This document shows, in pieces, positions 29,233-37,949 of a stretch of 64,000 bases of DNA. The notes beneath the pieces were generated by a model. It was not told the DNA's origin, made no database searches, and was given only the letters and a program-made list of their open reading frames with translations. Made by a program: the position numbers and the translations under genes. Every line of letters begins with the position of its first letter. Position 1 is the first letter of the stretch. This stretch comes from Allocatelliglobosispora scoriae (GTDB lineage: Bacteria; Actinomycetota; Actinomycetes; Mycobacteriales; Micromonosporaceae), in assembly GCF_014204945.1 (NCBI RefSeq), contig NZ_JACHMN010000002.1, positions 2,627,001-2,691,000 on the forward strand. Direction: 5' to 3'.

Positions 29233-30516
29233 GTGAAAGGATCACCAGCGCTCCTGACCGATCAGTACGAGTTGACGATGATCGGCGCCGCCCTCCGCGA
29301 CGGCACGGCCCATCGGCCCTGCGTATTCGAGGCCTTCGCGCGGCGGCTGCCGCACGGGCGGCGCTACGGCGTGGTCGCCGGGACGGGCCGGCTCCTCGAA
29401 ATGATCATGGACTTCCGCTTCCGCGCCGACGAGGTCGCGTGGCTGCAGGAGCAGGGCATCGTCGACGCCGAGGCCGCGCAGTGGCTCACGGCCTACCGAT
29501 TCACGGGCGACATCGACGGGTACGCCGAGGGCGAACTCTTCTTCCCCGGCTCCCCGATCCTCACCGTCTCGGGCACCTTCGCCGAGTGCGTGGTCCTGGA
29601 GACGCTCATCCTCTCCGTCCTCAACCACGACGCAGCCGTGGCCGCGGCAGCCGCCCGCATGGTCACCGCCGCCCGGGGACGTCCGATCATCGAGATGGGC
29701 TCACGGCGTACCCACGAGGAAGCAGCAGTGGCCGCGGCCCGCGCGGCCTATCTCGCGGGGTTCGCCTCGACCTCCAACCTGGCGGCGGGCCTGCGCCACG
29801 GCGTGCCCACGGCGGGCACGGCGGCGCACGCCTTCACCCTGCTCCACGACGACGAGCCGACCGCCTTCGCGTCGCAGCTCGCCGCGTCGGGCACCCAGAC
29901 CACCATGCTCGTCGACACCTATGACATCAGCCAGGGCATCCGCAACGCCATCGCCGCCGCCGGGCCCGGGCTGCGCGCGATCCGGATCGACTCCGGCGAC
30001 CTGTCGGTGCTGGCCGCGCAGTCGCGAGCCCTCCTCGACGAGCTCGGCGCGCCCGACGTGAAGATCGTCGTCAGCGGCGATCTCGACGAGTACGCCATCG
30101 CGGCGCTCGCCGCCGAGCCCGTGGACGCCTACGGCGCCGGAACGGCCGTGGTGGTCGGATCGGGAGCACCGACCGCCGGACTCGTCTACAAGCTCGTCGA
30201 GGTGGCCGGACGGCCCGTCGTGAAGCGCTCCGAGAACAAGGCGACCGTCGGCGGGCGCAAGACCGCCGTACGCCGCCACAAACCCACCGGCACCGCGACC
30301 GAGGAGATCGTCTTCGTCCGCTCCGCCCCGACACCGGAGCCCGGCGACCGGACGCTGTCCCGCCCGCTGATCCGGGCCGGTGCCCTCGTCGACGGCCTGC
30401 CCACGCTGGAGGAGTCCCGCGAGCACCTGCGCGCCGCGCTCGTCTCCATCCCCTGGGAGGGCCTGAAGCTCTCCGTGGGCGACCCCGCCATCCCGGTGAC
30501 GGTCCTCACCACCTGA
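29233..30516 (+). CDS. pncB: Nicotinate phosphoribosyltransferase
   Basis: 427 aa from the GTG at 29233. It makes nicotinate mononucleotide from nicotinate and PRPP for NAD salvage. 'LLTDQYELTM' is the N-terminal signature; the phosphorylated His lies in 'EMGSRRTHEEAAVAAARA'. Longer upstream starts run through the divergent clpS promoter. A nicotinamidase gene lies 2.3 kb downstream, so both salvage steps are near each other. Confidence 0.95.
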   Translation: MKGSPALLTDQYELTMIGAALRDGTAHRPCVFEAFARRLPHGRRYGVVAGTGRLLEMIMDFRFRADEVAWLQEQGIVDAEAAQWLTAYRFTGDIDGYAEGELFFPGSPILTVSGTFAECVVLETLILSVLNHDAAVAAAAARMVTAARGRPIIEMGSRRTHEEAAVAAARAAYLAGFASTSNLAAGLRHGVPTAGTAAHAFTLLHDDEPTAFASQLAASGTQTTMLVDTYDISQGIRNAIAAAGPGLRAIRIDSGDLSVLAAQSRALLDELGAPDVKIVVSGDLDEYAIAALAAEPVDAYGAGTAVVVGSGAPTAGLVYKLVEVAGRPVVKRSENKATVGGRKTAVRRHKPTGTATEEIVFVRSAPTPEPGDRTLSRPLIRAGALVDGLPTLEESREHLRAALVSIPWEGLKLSVGDPAIPVTVLTT

Positions 30517-30528
30517 CCCTGCGTCACC

Positions 30529-30561
30529 CAAGATCGCCGCAACTCTTCAAGAGTTGGTCCT
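30529..30561. repeat. Family B unit downstream of pncB
   Basis: CAAGATCGCCG plus the core CAACTCTTCAAGAGTTG (30540-30556) plus GTCCT. It pairs with the unit at 30600 in the 122-bp gap between convergent genes. Confidence 0.9.
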
Positions 30562-30599
30562 GAGGACCGCCGCCTGCTGCATACGGCGCCCGGTTCCTC

Positions 30600-30628
30600 T
30601 AGCACCAACTCTTGAAGAGTTGGTGCTA
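30600..30628. repeat. Family B variant: fully symmetric 29-bp palindrome
   Basis: TAGCAC + core + GTGCTA is a perfect palindrome. Both sides have the inner-type flank, so the CGGCGATCTTG tail is missing. It may be a recombinant of two B units. Confidence 0.85.
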
Positions 30629-30638
30629 AACGACCGCA

Positions 30639-31817
30639 TCAGGCGGGCGCGGGGGCGAGTGCCGGAGCCCTGCGGTAGGCGGGGAGTGCGGCGAGCACCG
30701 CGACCGCGCCGACCAGCCCGGCCACCGCGAACGCCCAACCCGGACCCGTGTGGTCGACCACGAACCCCGCGAACGGCGCCCCGATCGTCGTCCCCGCCGT
30801 CATCGCGGAGCCGAGCAGCCCGGTCGCCTCGCCCCGGGACGCGGGCGGGACCACGCGCGAGAGCGTGTCGTTCGCCGCGACCATCGCCGGTGCGCAGAGC
30901 ACGCCGGACGGGATCAGCAGGAGCAGCAGCCACTGCCAGGTCGGCGCCATCCCGGCCGGGATGGTGAGCAGCCCCATCACCGCGACCAGCGTGAGCACGG
31001 AGATCGGCTTGCGGATCGCGCCGAAGACCAGCCCGCCGATGAGCGAATAGGCGCACCAGAGGGCGATCGCGACGCCGGTCCAGGTGATCGCACCGGCCTC
31101 GCGCATCATCGCGACGATCGCCAGGTCGGTGGCGCTGAGGATGAAGGTCGCCGCCGCCGAGGCGATCAGCACCGCGACGAGGCGCGGGCCGAACCAGCTC
31201 CGGCGCGGCGGCGCCACCTCGGGGATCTCCTGGCCCTCGGGCCGGGTCGCCGGGTTCATGACGAACAGCGTCGCGCCCGAGACGACCAGGCCGACCGCGA
31301 GCAGGTAGATCCCGGTGCCGGTCGAGAGCGTCGTGGCGAGCAGCACCGCGAGGGCCGGCCCGACCATGAAGGAGAGCTCGACGATCATGGAATCCAGCGC
31401 GTACGCCGGGCGTCGCTGCTCGCCGGGGACCATCGCCGCGAGCGCGATCCTGATCGTGCCGAAGATGGGGATGCAGAGGAGCCCGCCGACGAGGGCGGCC
31501 GGCACGAGCAGCTGGTAGCTCAGGTGCGGCGCCGTCGACCAGACCACGAGCTGGACGAGTGTCGTCAGCAGCATCGCCGGTCGCATGCCCCGCCGGTCGA
31601 TGAGGCGGCCCATCAGCGGCGAACCGATGGCGACGCCGATGGTGTATGCGGCGGTGACGAGACCGGCCTCCGCCCACGACCGGTGCAGACCGGTGGCGAC
31701 GTGCAGGGTCAGCGTCATGCCGATGGCCGTGGAGGGGATGCGCGCCAGCATCCCGATCAGCAGCAACGCGCGGACACCGGGTACGGCGAGGACCTGACGG
31801 TAAGGTGCGAGACTCAT
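30639..31817 (-). CDS. MFS transporter
   Basis: 392 aa with about 12 hydrophobic segments. The loop 2-3 motif is 'GSPLMGRLIDRRGMRPAMLL', a recognisable MFS motif A. Drug or metabolite efflux is the usual role of this subgroup; the substrate is unknown. It is related in sequence style to the MFS gene at 41987 (both have 'AYALD' and 'FVVGP/FMVGP' motifs). It is divergent from dimethylargininase, and its 3' end faces the B pair. Confidence 0.85.
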   Translation of the reverse strand: MSLAPYRQVLAVPGVRALLLIGMLARIPSTAIGMTLTLHVATGLHRSWAEAGLVTAAYTIGVAIGSPLMGRLIDRRGMRPAMLLTTLVQLVVWSTAPHLSYQLLVPAALVGGLLCIPIFGTIRIALAAMVPGEQRRPAYALDSMIVELSFMVGPALAVLLATTLSTGTGIYLLAVGLVVSGATLFVMNPATRPEGQEIPEVAPPRRSWFGPRLVAVLIASAAATFILSATDLAIVAMMREAGAITWTGVAIALWCAYSLIGGLVFGAIRKPISVLTLVAVMGLLTIPAGMAPTWQWLLLLLIPSGVLCAPAMVAANDTLSRVVPPASRGEATGLLGSAMTAGTTIGAPFAGFVVDHTGPGWAFAVAGLVGAVAVLAALPAYRRAPALAPAPA

Positions 31818-31875
31818 AGCACCCCTATCATGCCGGTCGGGTCCGACATCGTGGCAAGTGAATTACGATCACCGG

Positions 31876-32718
31876 ATGACCTATGGTGTTCGCTCCTCCG
31901 TGGCCCCCCTTCGCCGTGCCGCCCTGCGCCGCCCCGCCGTCACCGGCGACTGGGCCGAGGCCGGCTGGCGGAGGCCGGACACCGAGCTCCTCCTCGCGCA
32001 GCACGAGGCGTTCGCCGAGAAGCTCACCGAGCTGGGCGTCTCCGTCGAGGTGGCGCCCGCGACGGAGGGGGAGGTCGATGCGGTCTTCGCCTACGACTCG
32101 GTCTTCGTCATCGGCGGCGGCACCGTGGTCTTCCGGTCCGCGAAGCCGTGCCGGCAGGGCGAGGCTGCGAAGCTCGCCGCCGCACTGGAGGGCTTCGGCG
32201 TGCCGACCATGGCGAGTCTCACCGCGCCGTCGGTGATGGACGGCGGCGACGTCTGCTGGATCGGCGACAACGTGGCGGTCGCCGGGCGGGGCTACCGCAC
32301 CAACCAGGCGGCCCACGAGGAGCTGCGGGCCCTTCTCGCCGCCGAGGGCCAGCAGCTCTTCTCCTATGACATGCCGCATGACCAGGGGCCCGCGCACGTG
32401 CTGCACCTGATGTCGGGCATCTCCCCCGTCGCCGACGACCTCGCCGTCGTCTTCGAGCCGATCATGCCGGTGGCGCTGCTCCAGGAGCTCGCCGCACGCG
32501 AGATCACGACGATCCCCGTCGACCCCGACGAGTACGCGACGCTCGGCAGCAACGTGCTCGCCGTACACCCCGGGGTGGTTGTGATCTTCGAGGGCAACCC
32601 GAAGACGGCGGCCGCGCTCGCGAAGCACGGCGTCGAGGTGCACGAGGTCGCGGCGAGCGAGCTCGCCAAGGGCGACGGCGGCCCCACCTGCCTGACCCGC
32701 CCTCTCTGGCGCGCGTAG
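31876..32718 (+). CDS. ddaH: Dimethylarginine dimethylaminohydrolase family protein
   Basis: 280 aa from the ATG at 31876. The amidinotransferase-superfamily fold has the catalytic Cys in 'GGPTCLTRPLWR' at the C-terminus, the His in 'AHVLHLMSG', and substrate-binding residues around 'MDGGDVCWIG' and 'GRGYRTNQ'. DDAH hydrolyses N,N-dimethyl-arginine to citrulline and dimethylamine; a related arginine-type substrate is possible. A GTG at 31858 would add six residues. Confidence 0.85.
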   Translation: MTYGVRSSVAPLRRAALRRPAVTGDWAEAGWRRPDTELLLAQHEAFAEKLTELGVSVEVAPATEGEVDAVFAYDSVFVIGGGTVVFRSAKPCRQGEAAKLAAALEGFGVPTMASLTAPSVMDGGDVCWIGDNVAVAGRGYRTNQAAHEELRALLAAEGQQLFSYDMPHDQGPAHVLHLMSGISPVADDLAVVFEPIMPVALLQELAAREITTIPVDPDEYATLGSNVLAVHPGVVVIFEGNPKTAAALAKHGVEVHEVAASELAKGDGGPTCLTRPLWRA

Positions 32719-32724
32719 CCGCCA

Positions 32725-32797
32725 GATCGCGTTGTTTCCCGGAAAGTGGGCGAATCGCCGGGTCGGGAAGGGCCTGTTTCCGGGAAGCAACGTGATC
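32725..32797. repeat. Family D repeat, copy 1 (73 bp, degenerate)
   Basis: It starts GATCGCGTTGTTTCCCGG and ends CCGGGAAGCAACGTGATC. The inner arms have diverged from the copy at 35884 but the length is the same. It lies in the 114-bp gap between two codirectional genes. Confidence 0.8.
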
Positions 32798-32832
32798 ATG
32801 CCTGGGAGCGCCCGCGCGCCTACCATGAGGGC

Positions 32833-33366
32833 ATGGCACGAGCGCTGATCATCGTGGACGTTCAGAACGACTTCTGTGAGGGCGGTTCGCTGCCCGTCGA
32901 CGGGGGGTCCGCCGTCGCGGCGGGCATCTCGGCAGCCCTGGCCAGGCCGGACGCGGGCTGGGATCATGTCGTCGCGACCCAGGATCACCACATCGATCCC
33001 GGCTCCCACTTCCAGGAGTGGCCGGTGCACTGTGTGGCGGAGACCTTCGGCGCGGAGTTCCACCCCGGGCTGGACACGGACCGCATCGAGGCGGTCTTCC
33101 GCAAGGGCGCGCACGCCGCGGCCTACTCCGGCTTCGAGGGCACCAGCGCCGGGATCGGCCTCGCCGCCTGGCTGCGCACCCACGATGTCACCGAGGTCGA
33201 CGTCGTCGGCATCGCGACGGACTACTGCGTGCGCGCCACCGCGCTGGACGCGGCGGCCGAGGGCTTCACCACGACGGTCCTGACCGGGCTGACCGCCGGA
33301 GTGGCACCGGAGACCACGGCGACCGCCCTGGACGATCTCCGCACGGCCGGTGTCGCCATCGCCTGA
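32833..33366 (+). CDS. pncA: Nicotinamidase (isochorismatase family)
   Basis: 177 aa. It converts nicotinamide to nicotinate. The triad is Asp in 'IIVDVQNDFCEGG', Lys in 'FRKGAHAAAYS' and Cys in 'GIATDYCVRATA'; metal ligands are in 'TQDHHIDPGSHF'. This set of residues is specific to PncA within the isochorismatase fold. Proximity to pncB fits NAD salvage. Confidence 0.93.
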   Translation: MARALIIVDVQNDFCEGGSLPVDGGSAVAAGISAALARPDAGWDHVVATQDHHIDPGSHFQEWPVHCVAETFGAEFHPGLDTDRIEAVFRKGAHAAAYSGFEGTSAGIGLAAWLRTHDVTEVDVVGIATDYCVRATALDAAAEGFTTTVLTGLTAGVAPETTATALDDLRTAGVAIA

Positions 33367-33464
33367 GCCCTCGGCCCCGGCCCGGCGGCCGGCCACGCCG
33401 AACGCCCGGCCGCGGCAGCCACGCCGGCGACCTGACCGGCGCAGGCAGTCACACGGACAACAGA

Positions 33465-33496
33465 AAGCGGGCCTCCCGACAGTGGGAGGCCCGCTT
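33465..33496. terminator. Bidirectional hairpin between pncA and ctaD
   Basis: The 13-bp perfect arms AAGCGGGCCTCCC / GGGAGGCCCGCTT have a 6-nt loop. The gap separates convergent genes, and this hairpin is unrelated to families A-E. Confidence 0.8.
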
Positions 33497-33510
33497 CCGT
33501 GACGGCGTCG

Positions 33511-35202
33511 TCAGTGTTTCGAGCCGGAGACGGCCTTCGGTGCGGGACTGGTGTCCACCGCCAGGTGCGGGAACTTCGCGTCGAACGCGGGCCGCTCGGA
33601 GCGGATCCGCGGCATCGTGTCGAAGTTGCGCAGCGGCGGCGGGCAGCTCGTCGCCCACTCCAGCGAGGCGCCGAAGCCCCACGGGTCGTCCACCGTGACG
33701 AGGCGACCCGCCCGGTAGGACTTCCACACGTTGTAGAGGAACGGCAGCGTGGAGGCGCCCAGGATGAAGGCGCCGATCGTCGAGAACGTGTTCAGGAAGG
33801 TGAACCCGTCCTCCTTCAGGTAGTCGGCGTAGCGGCGCGGCATGCCCTGGGTGCCCAGCCAGTGCTGGACCAGGAAGGTGCCGTGGAAGCCGATCGTCGT
33901 CAGCCAGAAGTGGACCTTGCCGAGGCGCTCGTCGAGCATCCGGCCGAACATCTTCGGGAACCAGAAGTAGACCCCGGAGTAGACGGCGAAGACGATCGTG
34001 CCGAAGAGCACGTAGTGGAAGTGCGCGACCACGAAGTACGAGTCCGACACGTGGAAGTCGATCGGCGGGCTCGCGAGCAGCACGCCGGAGAGGCCGCCGA
34101 AGAGGAAGGTCACGAGGAAGCCGATGGCGAAGAGCATCGGTGTCTCGAACGTGATCTGGCCCCGCCACATCGTGCCGATCCAGTTGAAGAACTTCATGCC
34201 TGTCGGTACGGCGATGAGGAAGCTCAGGAACGAGAAGAACGGCAGCAGCACCTGGCCGGTGGCGAACATGTGGTGCGCCCAGACGCTCATCGACAGTGCC
34301 GCGATCATCAGCGTGGCGGCGACGAGGCCCTTGTAGCCGAAGATCGGCTTGCGGCTGAAGACCGGGATGACCTCGGAGATGATGCCGAAGAACGGCAACG
34401 CGACGATGTAGACCTCAGGGTGTCCGAAGAACCAGAAGAGGTGCTGCCAGAGCATCGGCCCGTTGGTCGAGGAGTCGAAGACGTGCGCCCCGAGCTTCCG
34501 GTCGGCGAGCAGCGCGAAGAGCGCGGCGGCGAGCAGCGGGAAGACCATCAGCACGAGCAGGCTGGTGACGAGGATGTTCCAGGTGAAGATCGACATCCGG
34601 AACATCGTCATACCCGGCGCGCGCAGGGTGATGATCGTGGTCACCATGTTGACGGCGCCGAGGATGGTGCCCAGACCGGAGATCGCGAGACCCGTGATCC
34701 AGAGGTCGCCACCGGGGCCGGGCGAGTTGACCGCGCTGTTCAGCGGGGCGTAGGCGAACCAGCCGAAGTCGGCGGCGCCGCCCGGCGTGATGAAACCGGT
34801 GATCGCGATCGTGCCGCCGAAGGCGTAGAGCCAGTAGGCGAAGGCGTTCAGGCGCGGGAAGCTGACGTCCGGCGCGCCGATCTGCAGCGGCACGATGAAG
34901 TTCGCGAACGCGAAGACGATCGGCGTCGCGAAGAACAGCAGCATGATCGTGCCGTGCATCGTGAAGAGCTGGTTGTACTGCTCCGGCGACAGGAACTGCA
35001 TGCCCGGCTGCGCCAGCTCGCCACGCATGAGCAGCGCCATCAGGCCGCCGATCATGAAGAACACGAACGACGTGACCAGGTACATGAGCCCGATCTGCTT
35101 CGCGTCCGTGGTGCGCAGCAGCCGAGCGATCGCTGAACCCTTGGTGTTCTGGCGAACCGGCCAGGGCCGGGTCACGATCGGCTTCGGTGCGACGGTTGTC
35201 AC
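33511..35202 (-). CDS. ctaD: Cytochrome c oxidase subunit I
   Basis: 563 aa from the GTG at 35202, preceded by a strong SD (AGGAGG). Twelve membrane helices carry the heme a, heme a3 and CuB ligands: 'TMHGTIML', '[11 protein letters not shown]' (His-Tyr crosslink), 'WAHHMFATG' and '[11 protein letters not shown]'. It is the catalytic subunit of the aa3 oxidase that passes electrons from cytochrome c to O2. No other cta genes are adjacent, typical for an actinobacterial stand-alone ctaD. Confidence 0.97.
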   Translation of the reverse strand: MTTVAPKPIVTRPWPVRQNTKGSAIARLLRTTDAKQIGLMYLVTSFVFFMIGGLMALLMRGELAQPGMQFLSPEQYNQLFTMHGTIMLLFFATPIVFAFANFIVPLQIGAPDVSFPRLNAFAYWLYAFGGTIAITGFITPGGAADFGWFAYAPLNSAVNSPGPGGDLWITGLAISGLGTILGAVNMVTTIITLRAPGMTMFRMSIFTWNILVTSLLVLMVFPLLAAALFALLADRKLGAHVFDSSTNGPMLWQHLFWFFGHPEVYIVALPFFGIISEVIPVFSRKPIFGYKGLVAATLMIAALSMSVWAHHMFATGQVLLPFFSFLSFLIAVPTGMKFFNWIGTMWRGQITFETPMLFAIGFLVTFLFGGLSGVLLASPPIDFHVSDSYFVVAHFHYVLFGTIVFAVYSGVYFWFPKMFGRMLDERLGKVHFWLTTIGFHGTFLVQHWLGTQGMPRRYADYLKEDGFTFLNTFSTIGAFILGASTLPFLYNVWKSYRAGRLVTVDDPWGFGASLEWATSCPPPLRNFDTMPRIRSERPAFDAKFPHLAVDTSPAPKAVSGSKH

Positions 35203-35372
35203 GAGCGGCCTCCTGGGGCTGTTTGCCAGCTGCTCGGTACGCCCCCGACCCTCTCGGGCGAGTTGATCAGTCCAGGCGTACCTCGGACGCAGAATAATCC
35301 CCCGGTGGTCGACCATGACCGTGGGGTGGTGTGACTCGCCGTAGAGAGACGAGTCGGCTACTCAGAGTGCCC

Positions 35373-35711
35373 CTACTTGTTGCCGACACCGAGCTGGACG
35401 TTGAACCCGATCGCACCCGCGGCGAGCGCAGCCAGCACGAGCAGCACAATCCCCCAGGCGATGAGGCGATCCGCCGAGTCGAGAGCCTGCGCCGAACGCC
35501 ACACCCGACGGAAGAAGCTGGCGGTCCGGGCGGGCTTGGAACCCACCGGAGCGGTCGGCTCGGTGTCGAGGTCGATGCCGACCGGCTCCTCCGGTGTGGC
35601 GGACGACACGGTCTTGAGCGCCCGGAACAGGATGACGCCCGCGCCACCGACGACCATCGCAGCGCCGAGCACGGCCATGATGAAAGCGATCCAGTTCTGG
35701 ATGTCGCGCAT
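35373..35711 (-). CDS. Small two-helix membrane protein upstream of ctaD
   Basis: 112 aa from the ATG at 35711, chosen for the SD 'GGAGGAA' upstream. Two hydrophobic helices (residues about 7-30 and 83-107) flank a polar, partly acidic middle. It is 170 bp upstream of ctaD in the same direction and could be an oxidase accessory subunit, but it does not match CtaF. Function unknown. Confidence 0.6.
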   Translation of the reverse strand: MRDIQNWIAFIMAVLGAAMVVGGAGVILFRALKTVSSATPEEPVGIDLDTEPTAPVGSKPARTASFFRRVWRSAQALDSADRLIAWGIVLLVLAALAAGAIGFNVQLGVGNK

Positions 35712-35883
35712 CAGGAACTTCCTCCCCAAGATCATTCCATGAGCCACTGTCGATGCCCGACAGCCCGCACAGGCTATGCCTCAGGTCGAAATCCCGCACC
35801 CCCAGCGCACCTCCAGGCCGCGCCCCCTCCAGCGCCCCATCGTGGGTACGCCAGGAGCACGCGCCCGCAGCACCCACACCCAT

Positions 35884-35956
35884 GATCGCGTTGTTTCCGG
35901 GAAGTAGTCCCCTCGCCTAGTGCTTGAGGGGACTACTTCCCGGAAACAACGCGATC
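35884..35956. repeat. Family D repeat, copy 2 (73 bp, near-perfect hairpin)
   Basis: Perfect arms of about 31 bp (GATCGCGTTGTTTCCGGG... and its complement) enclose an 11-nt loop. The gap 35712-36073 has no gene: 35712-35883 shows nothing recognised, then this repeat, then a terminator. Confidence 0.9.
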
Positions 35957-35988
35957 AACGCGCCTTATTCGACCTCGTGCCATGGCAT

Positions 35989-36024
35989 GAAGGGTGGCCC
36001 GGTCCTCCCACCGGGCCACCCTTC
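35989..36024 (-). terminator. Terminator of the hydroxyproline operon
   Basis: 15-bp perfect arms (GAAGGGTGGCCCGGT and complement) with a 6-nt loop, about 50 bp after the epimerase stop codon. Confidence 0.8.
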
Positions 36025-36073
36025 ACCGTGCCGACCGCCCGAGGCCCTGTTGAGGAGGCGGCCGGCACGGGTC

Positions 36074-37075
36074 CTACAGCTCGAACCCGGCCGGGAAGGG
36101 GTCCTCGGGGTCGAGCAGGTACTGAGCGGTCCCGGTGATCCACGCCCGCCCGGTCACGGTCGGCACCACGGCAGGCCGATCACCGACCATCGTGGCTTCG
36201 ACGAGGCGGCCGGTGAATCGCGTACCCAGGACGCTCTCGTTGATGAAGGGCGTGTCCAGCGGGAGGTGCCCGCGGAAGTGGAGTTGCGCCATGCGGGCGC
36301 TCGTACCCGTGCCGCAGGGCGACCGGTCCACCCAGCCCGGGTGGATGAGCGTGACCGCCCGGGCGTCGGCGCCGTCGCGACCGGGCTCGTAGGCCACGAC
36401 GTGCCGGCAGTCGTCGATCGCCGGGTCGGTCGGGTGGATCGGGCGGGCCTGCTCGTTGATCGCGTCGATGATCTTCAGGCCGCGGTCGAGCAGCGCGGGC
36501 ACGTTCGCCGGGGTCACCGGATGGCCGAGCGCGGCTGCGGGGAGGAAGGCGTAGAAGTTGCCGCCGTAGGCGATGTCCACGGTGAGATCGCCGACACCGG
36601 GCACGCTGAGCGGCACGTCCGTGGCGTGCAGGAACGACGGCACGTTGCGGAGCGTGACCGAGGTGGCCCGGCCGTCGGTGACCGCGACGGACGCGACGAC
36701 GAGCCCGGCCGGCGTGTCGAGCCGGATCGTCGTGACCGGCTCCACGACCTCGACCATCCCGGTCTCGACCAGCACCGTCGCGACACCGATCGTGCCGTGG
36801 CCGCACATCGGCAGCCAGCCGGAGACCTCGATGAAGAGCACTCCCCAGTCGGCGTCCGGCCGGATCGGCGGCTGCAGGATCGCACCCGACATCGCCGAGT
36901 GCCCGCGCGGCTCGAACATCAGCAGCCTGCGCAGGTCATCGCGTTCGTTGACGCCGTGCAGCCGCCGCTGCGCCATCGTCTCGCCGGGGAACACGCCGAT
37001 CCCACCGGTGATCACCCGCGTCGGCATGCCCTCGGTGTGCGAGTTGACCGCGTGATAGACGGCGCGGCTACGCAC
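36074..37075 (-). CDS. 4-hydroxyproline 2-epimerase (proline racemase family)
   Basis: 333 aa. Both catalytic cysteines are present, in 'WLPMCGHGTIGVA' and 'DRSPCGTGTSARMA', so it is a racemase/epimerase rather than the dehydratase subtype. It converts trans-4-hydroxy-L-proline to cis-4-hydroxy-D-proline. It is last in an operon with a DHDPS-family gene and two flavoprotein genes, which points to hydroxyproline rather than proline. Overlaps the previous gene by 8 bp (GTG start at 37075). Confidence 0.9.
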   Translation of the reverse strand: MRSRAVYHAVNSHTEGMPTRVITGGIGVFPGETMAQRRLHGVNERDDLRRLLMFEPRGHSAMSGAILQPPIRPDADWGVLFIEVSGWLPMCGHGTIGVATVLVETGMVEVVEPVTTIRLDTPAGLVVASVAVTDGRATSVTLRNVPSFLHATDVPLSVPGVGDLTVDIAYGGNFYAFLPAAALGHPVTPANVPALLDRGLKIIDAINEQARPIHPTDPAIDDCRHVVAYEPGRDGADARAVTLIHPGWVDRSPCGTGTSARMAQLHFRGHLPLDTPFINESVLGTRFTGRLVEATMVGDRPAVVPTVTGRAWITGTAQYLLDPEDPFPAGFEL

Positions 37076-37949
37076 CCAGGGCTCGCTTCATGTCGGCCGT
37101 GACCTGCGCCGCGACGTCGTCGGGCAGGGGCAGCCTGGGCGGGCGGCAGGGTCCGCCATAGCGTCCGGCGAGGTCCATCCCCAGCTTGATCGCCTGTACG
37201 AACACCGGCCGCGAATCCCACCGATAGGCAGCGTGGACAGCGGTGTAGAGCGGGAGTGCCCGATCGAGGTCCCCGGCCCGGCACAGCTCGAAGAGCTCCA
37301 CCGACTGCGTGGGCAGCGCGTTCGGGAACCCGGCGATCCAGCCGACGGCACCCTGCATGACCAGCTCCAGGAGTACGTCGTCGGCACCGGCGAGCACGTC
37401 GAGGCCGGGTGCGAGTTCACGGATCTGGTGCAGTCGGCGTACGTCGCCGGAGAACTCCTTGACCGCCACGATCAGGTCCCGGTCGTAAAGCTCGGCGAGC
37501 AGCCCCGGGACCAGGTCGACCTTCGTGTCGAAGGGGTTGTTGTAGGCGACGACGGGCAGCCCGGCAGCCGCCACGGCCTCGTAGTGCGCGATCACCTCGG
37601 GGCGGCCGGCGGCGTACCCGTTGGGGGGTAGTGACATGACCGCGTGCGCGCCTGCCGCAGCCGCCTGCTCCGCCCACCGCCTGCCCTGGTGACCGCCGTA
37701 GGCACCGACTCCCGGCACCACCGACACCCCCTCGGGCGCGGCCTCGACGACGGCGGTGACGATCCGGGCGCGCTCGTCGTCGGTGAGGGTCTGGTATTCG
37801 CCGAGCGAGCCGTTGGGCACGATGCCGTGGCAGCCGTTGCCGGCGAGCCAGGCGACGTGCTCCTGCAGCCTGTCGAAGTCGATCGAGAGGTCGTCGCGGA
37901 ACGGCGTGGTGATGGCGACGAGTACGCCGTGCCAGGGCTGATGGCTCAT
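37068..37949 (-). CDS. DHDPS/NAL-family enzyme, probable 1-pyrroline-4-hydroxy-2-carboxylate deaminase
   Basis: 293 aa, a Schiff-base class I TIM barrel. The active-site Lys is in 'LIVAVKEFSGD' (about residue 164), and the N-terminal block 'ITTPFRDDLSIDFDRL' is typical. In hydroxyproline catabolism a DHDPS-family deaminase opens the pyrroline ring to alpha-ketoglutarate semialdehyde. The operon context supports this over lysine synthesis. It overlaps both neighbours. Confidence 0.85.
   Translation of the reverse strand: MSHQPWHGVLVAITTPFRDDLSIDFDRLQEHVAWLAGNGCHGIVPNGSLGEYQTLTDDERARIVTAVVEAAPEGVSVVPGVGAYGGHQGRRWAEQAAAAGAHAVMSLPPNGYAAGRPEVIAHYEAVAAAGLPVVAYNNPFDTKVDLVPGLLAELYDRDLIVAVKEFSGDVRRLHQIRELAPGLDVLAGADDVLLELVMQGAVGWIAGFPNALPTQSVELFELCRAGDLDRALPLYTAVHAAYRWDSRPVFVQAIKLGMDLAGRYGGPCRPPRLPLPDDVAAQVTADMKRALGA

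Noticed and set aside
33499-35136. 545-codon plus-strand open frame across ctaD
   Set aside because: Composition is Arg/Glu/His-rich shadow sequence; cytochrome oxidase subunit I with all heme ligands is on the other strand.
37068-37949. Lysine biosynthesis dihydrodipicolinate synthase (dapA)
   Set aside because: The gene is embedded in a catabolic operon with an epimerase and amino acid dehydrogenase, which fits the deaminase subgroup better.
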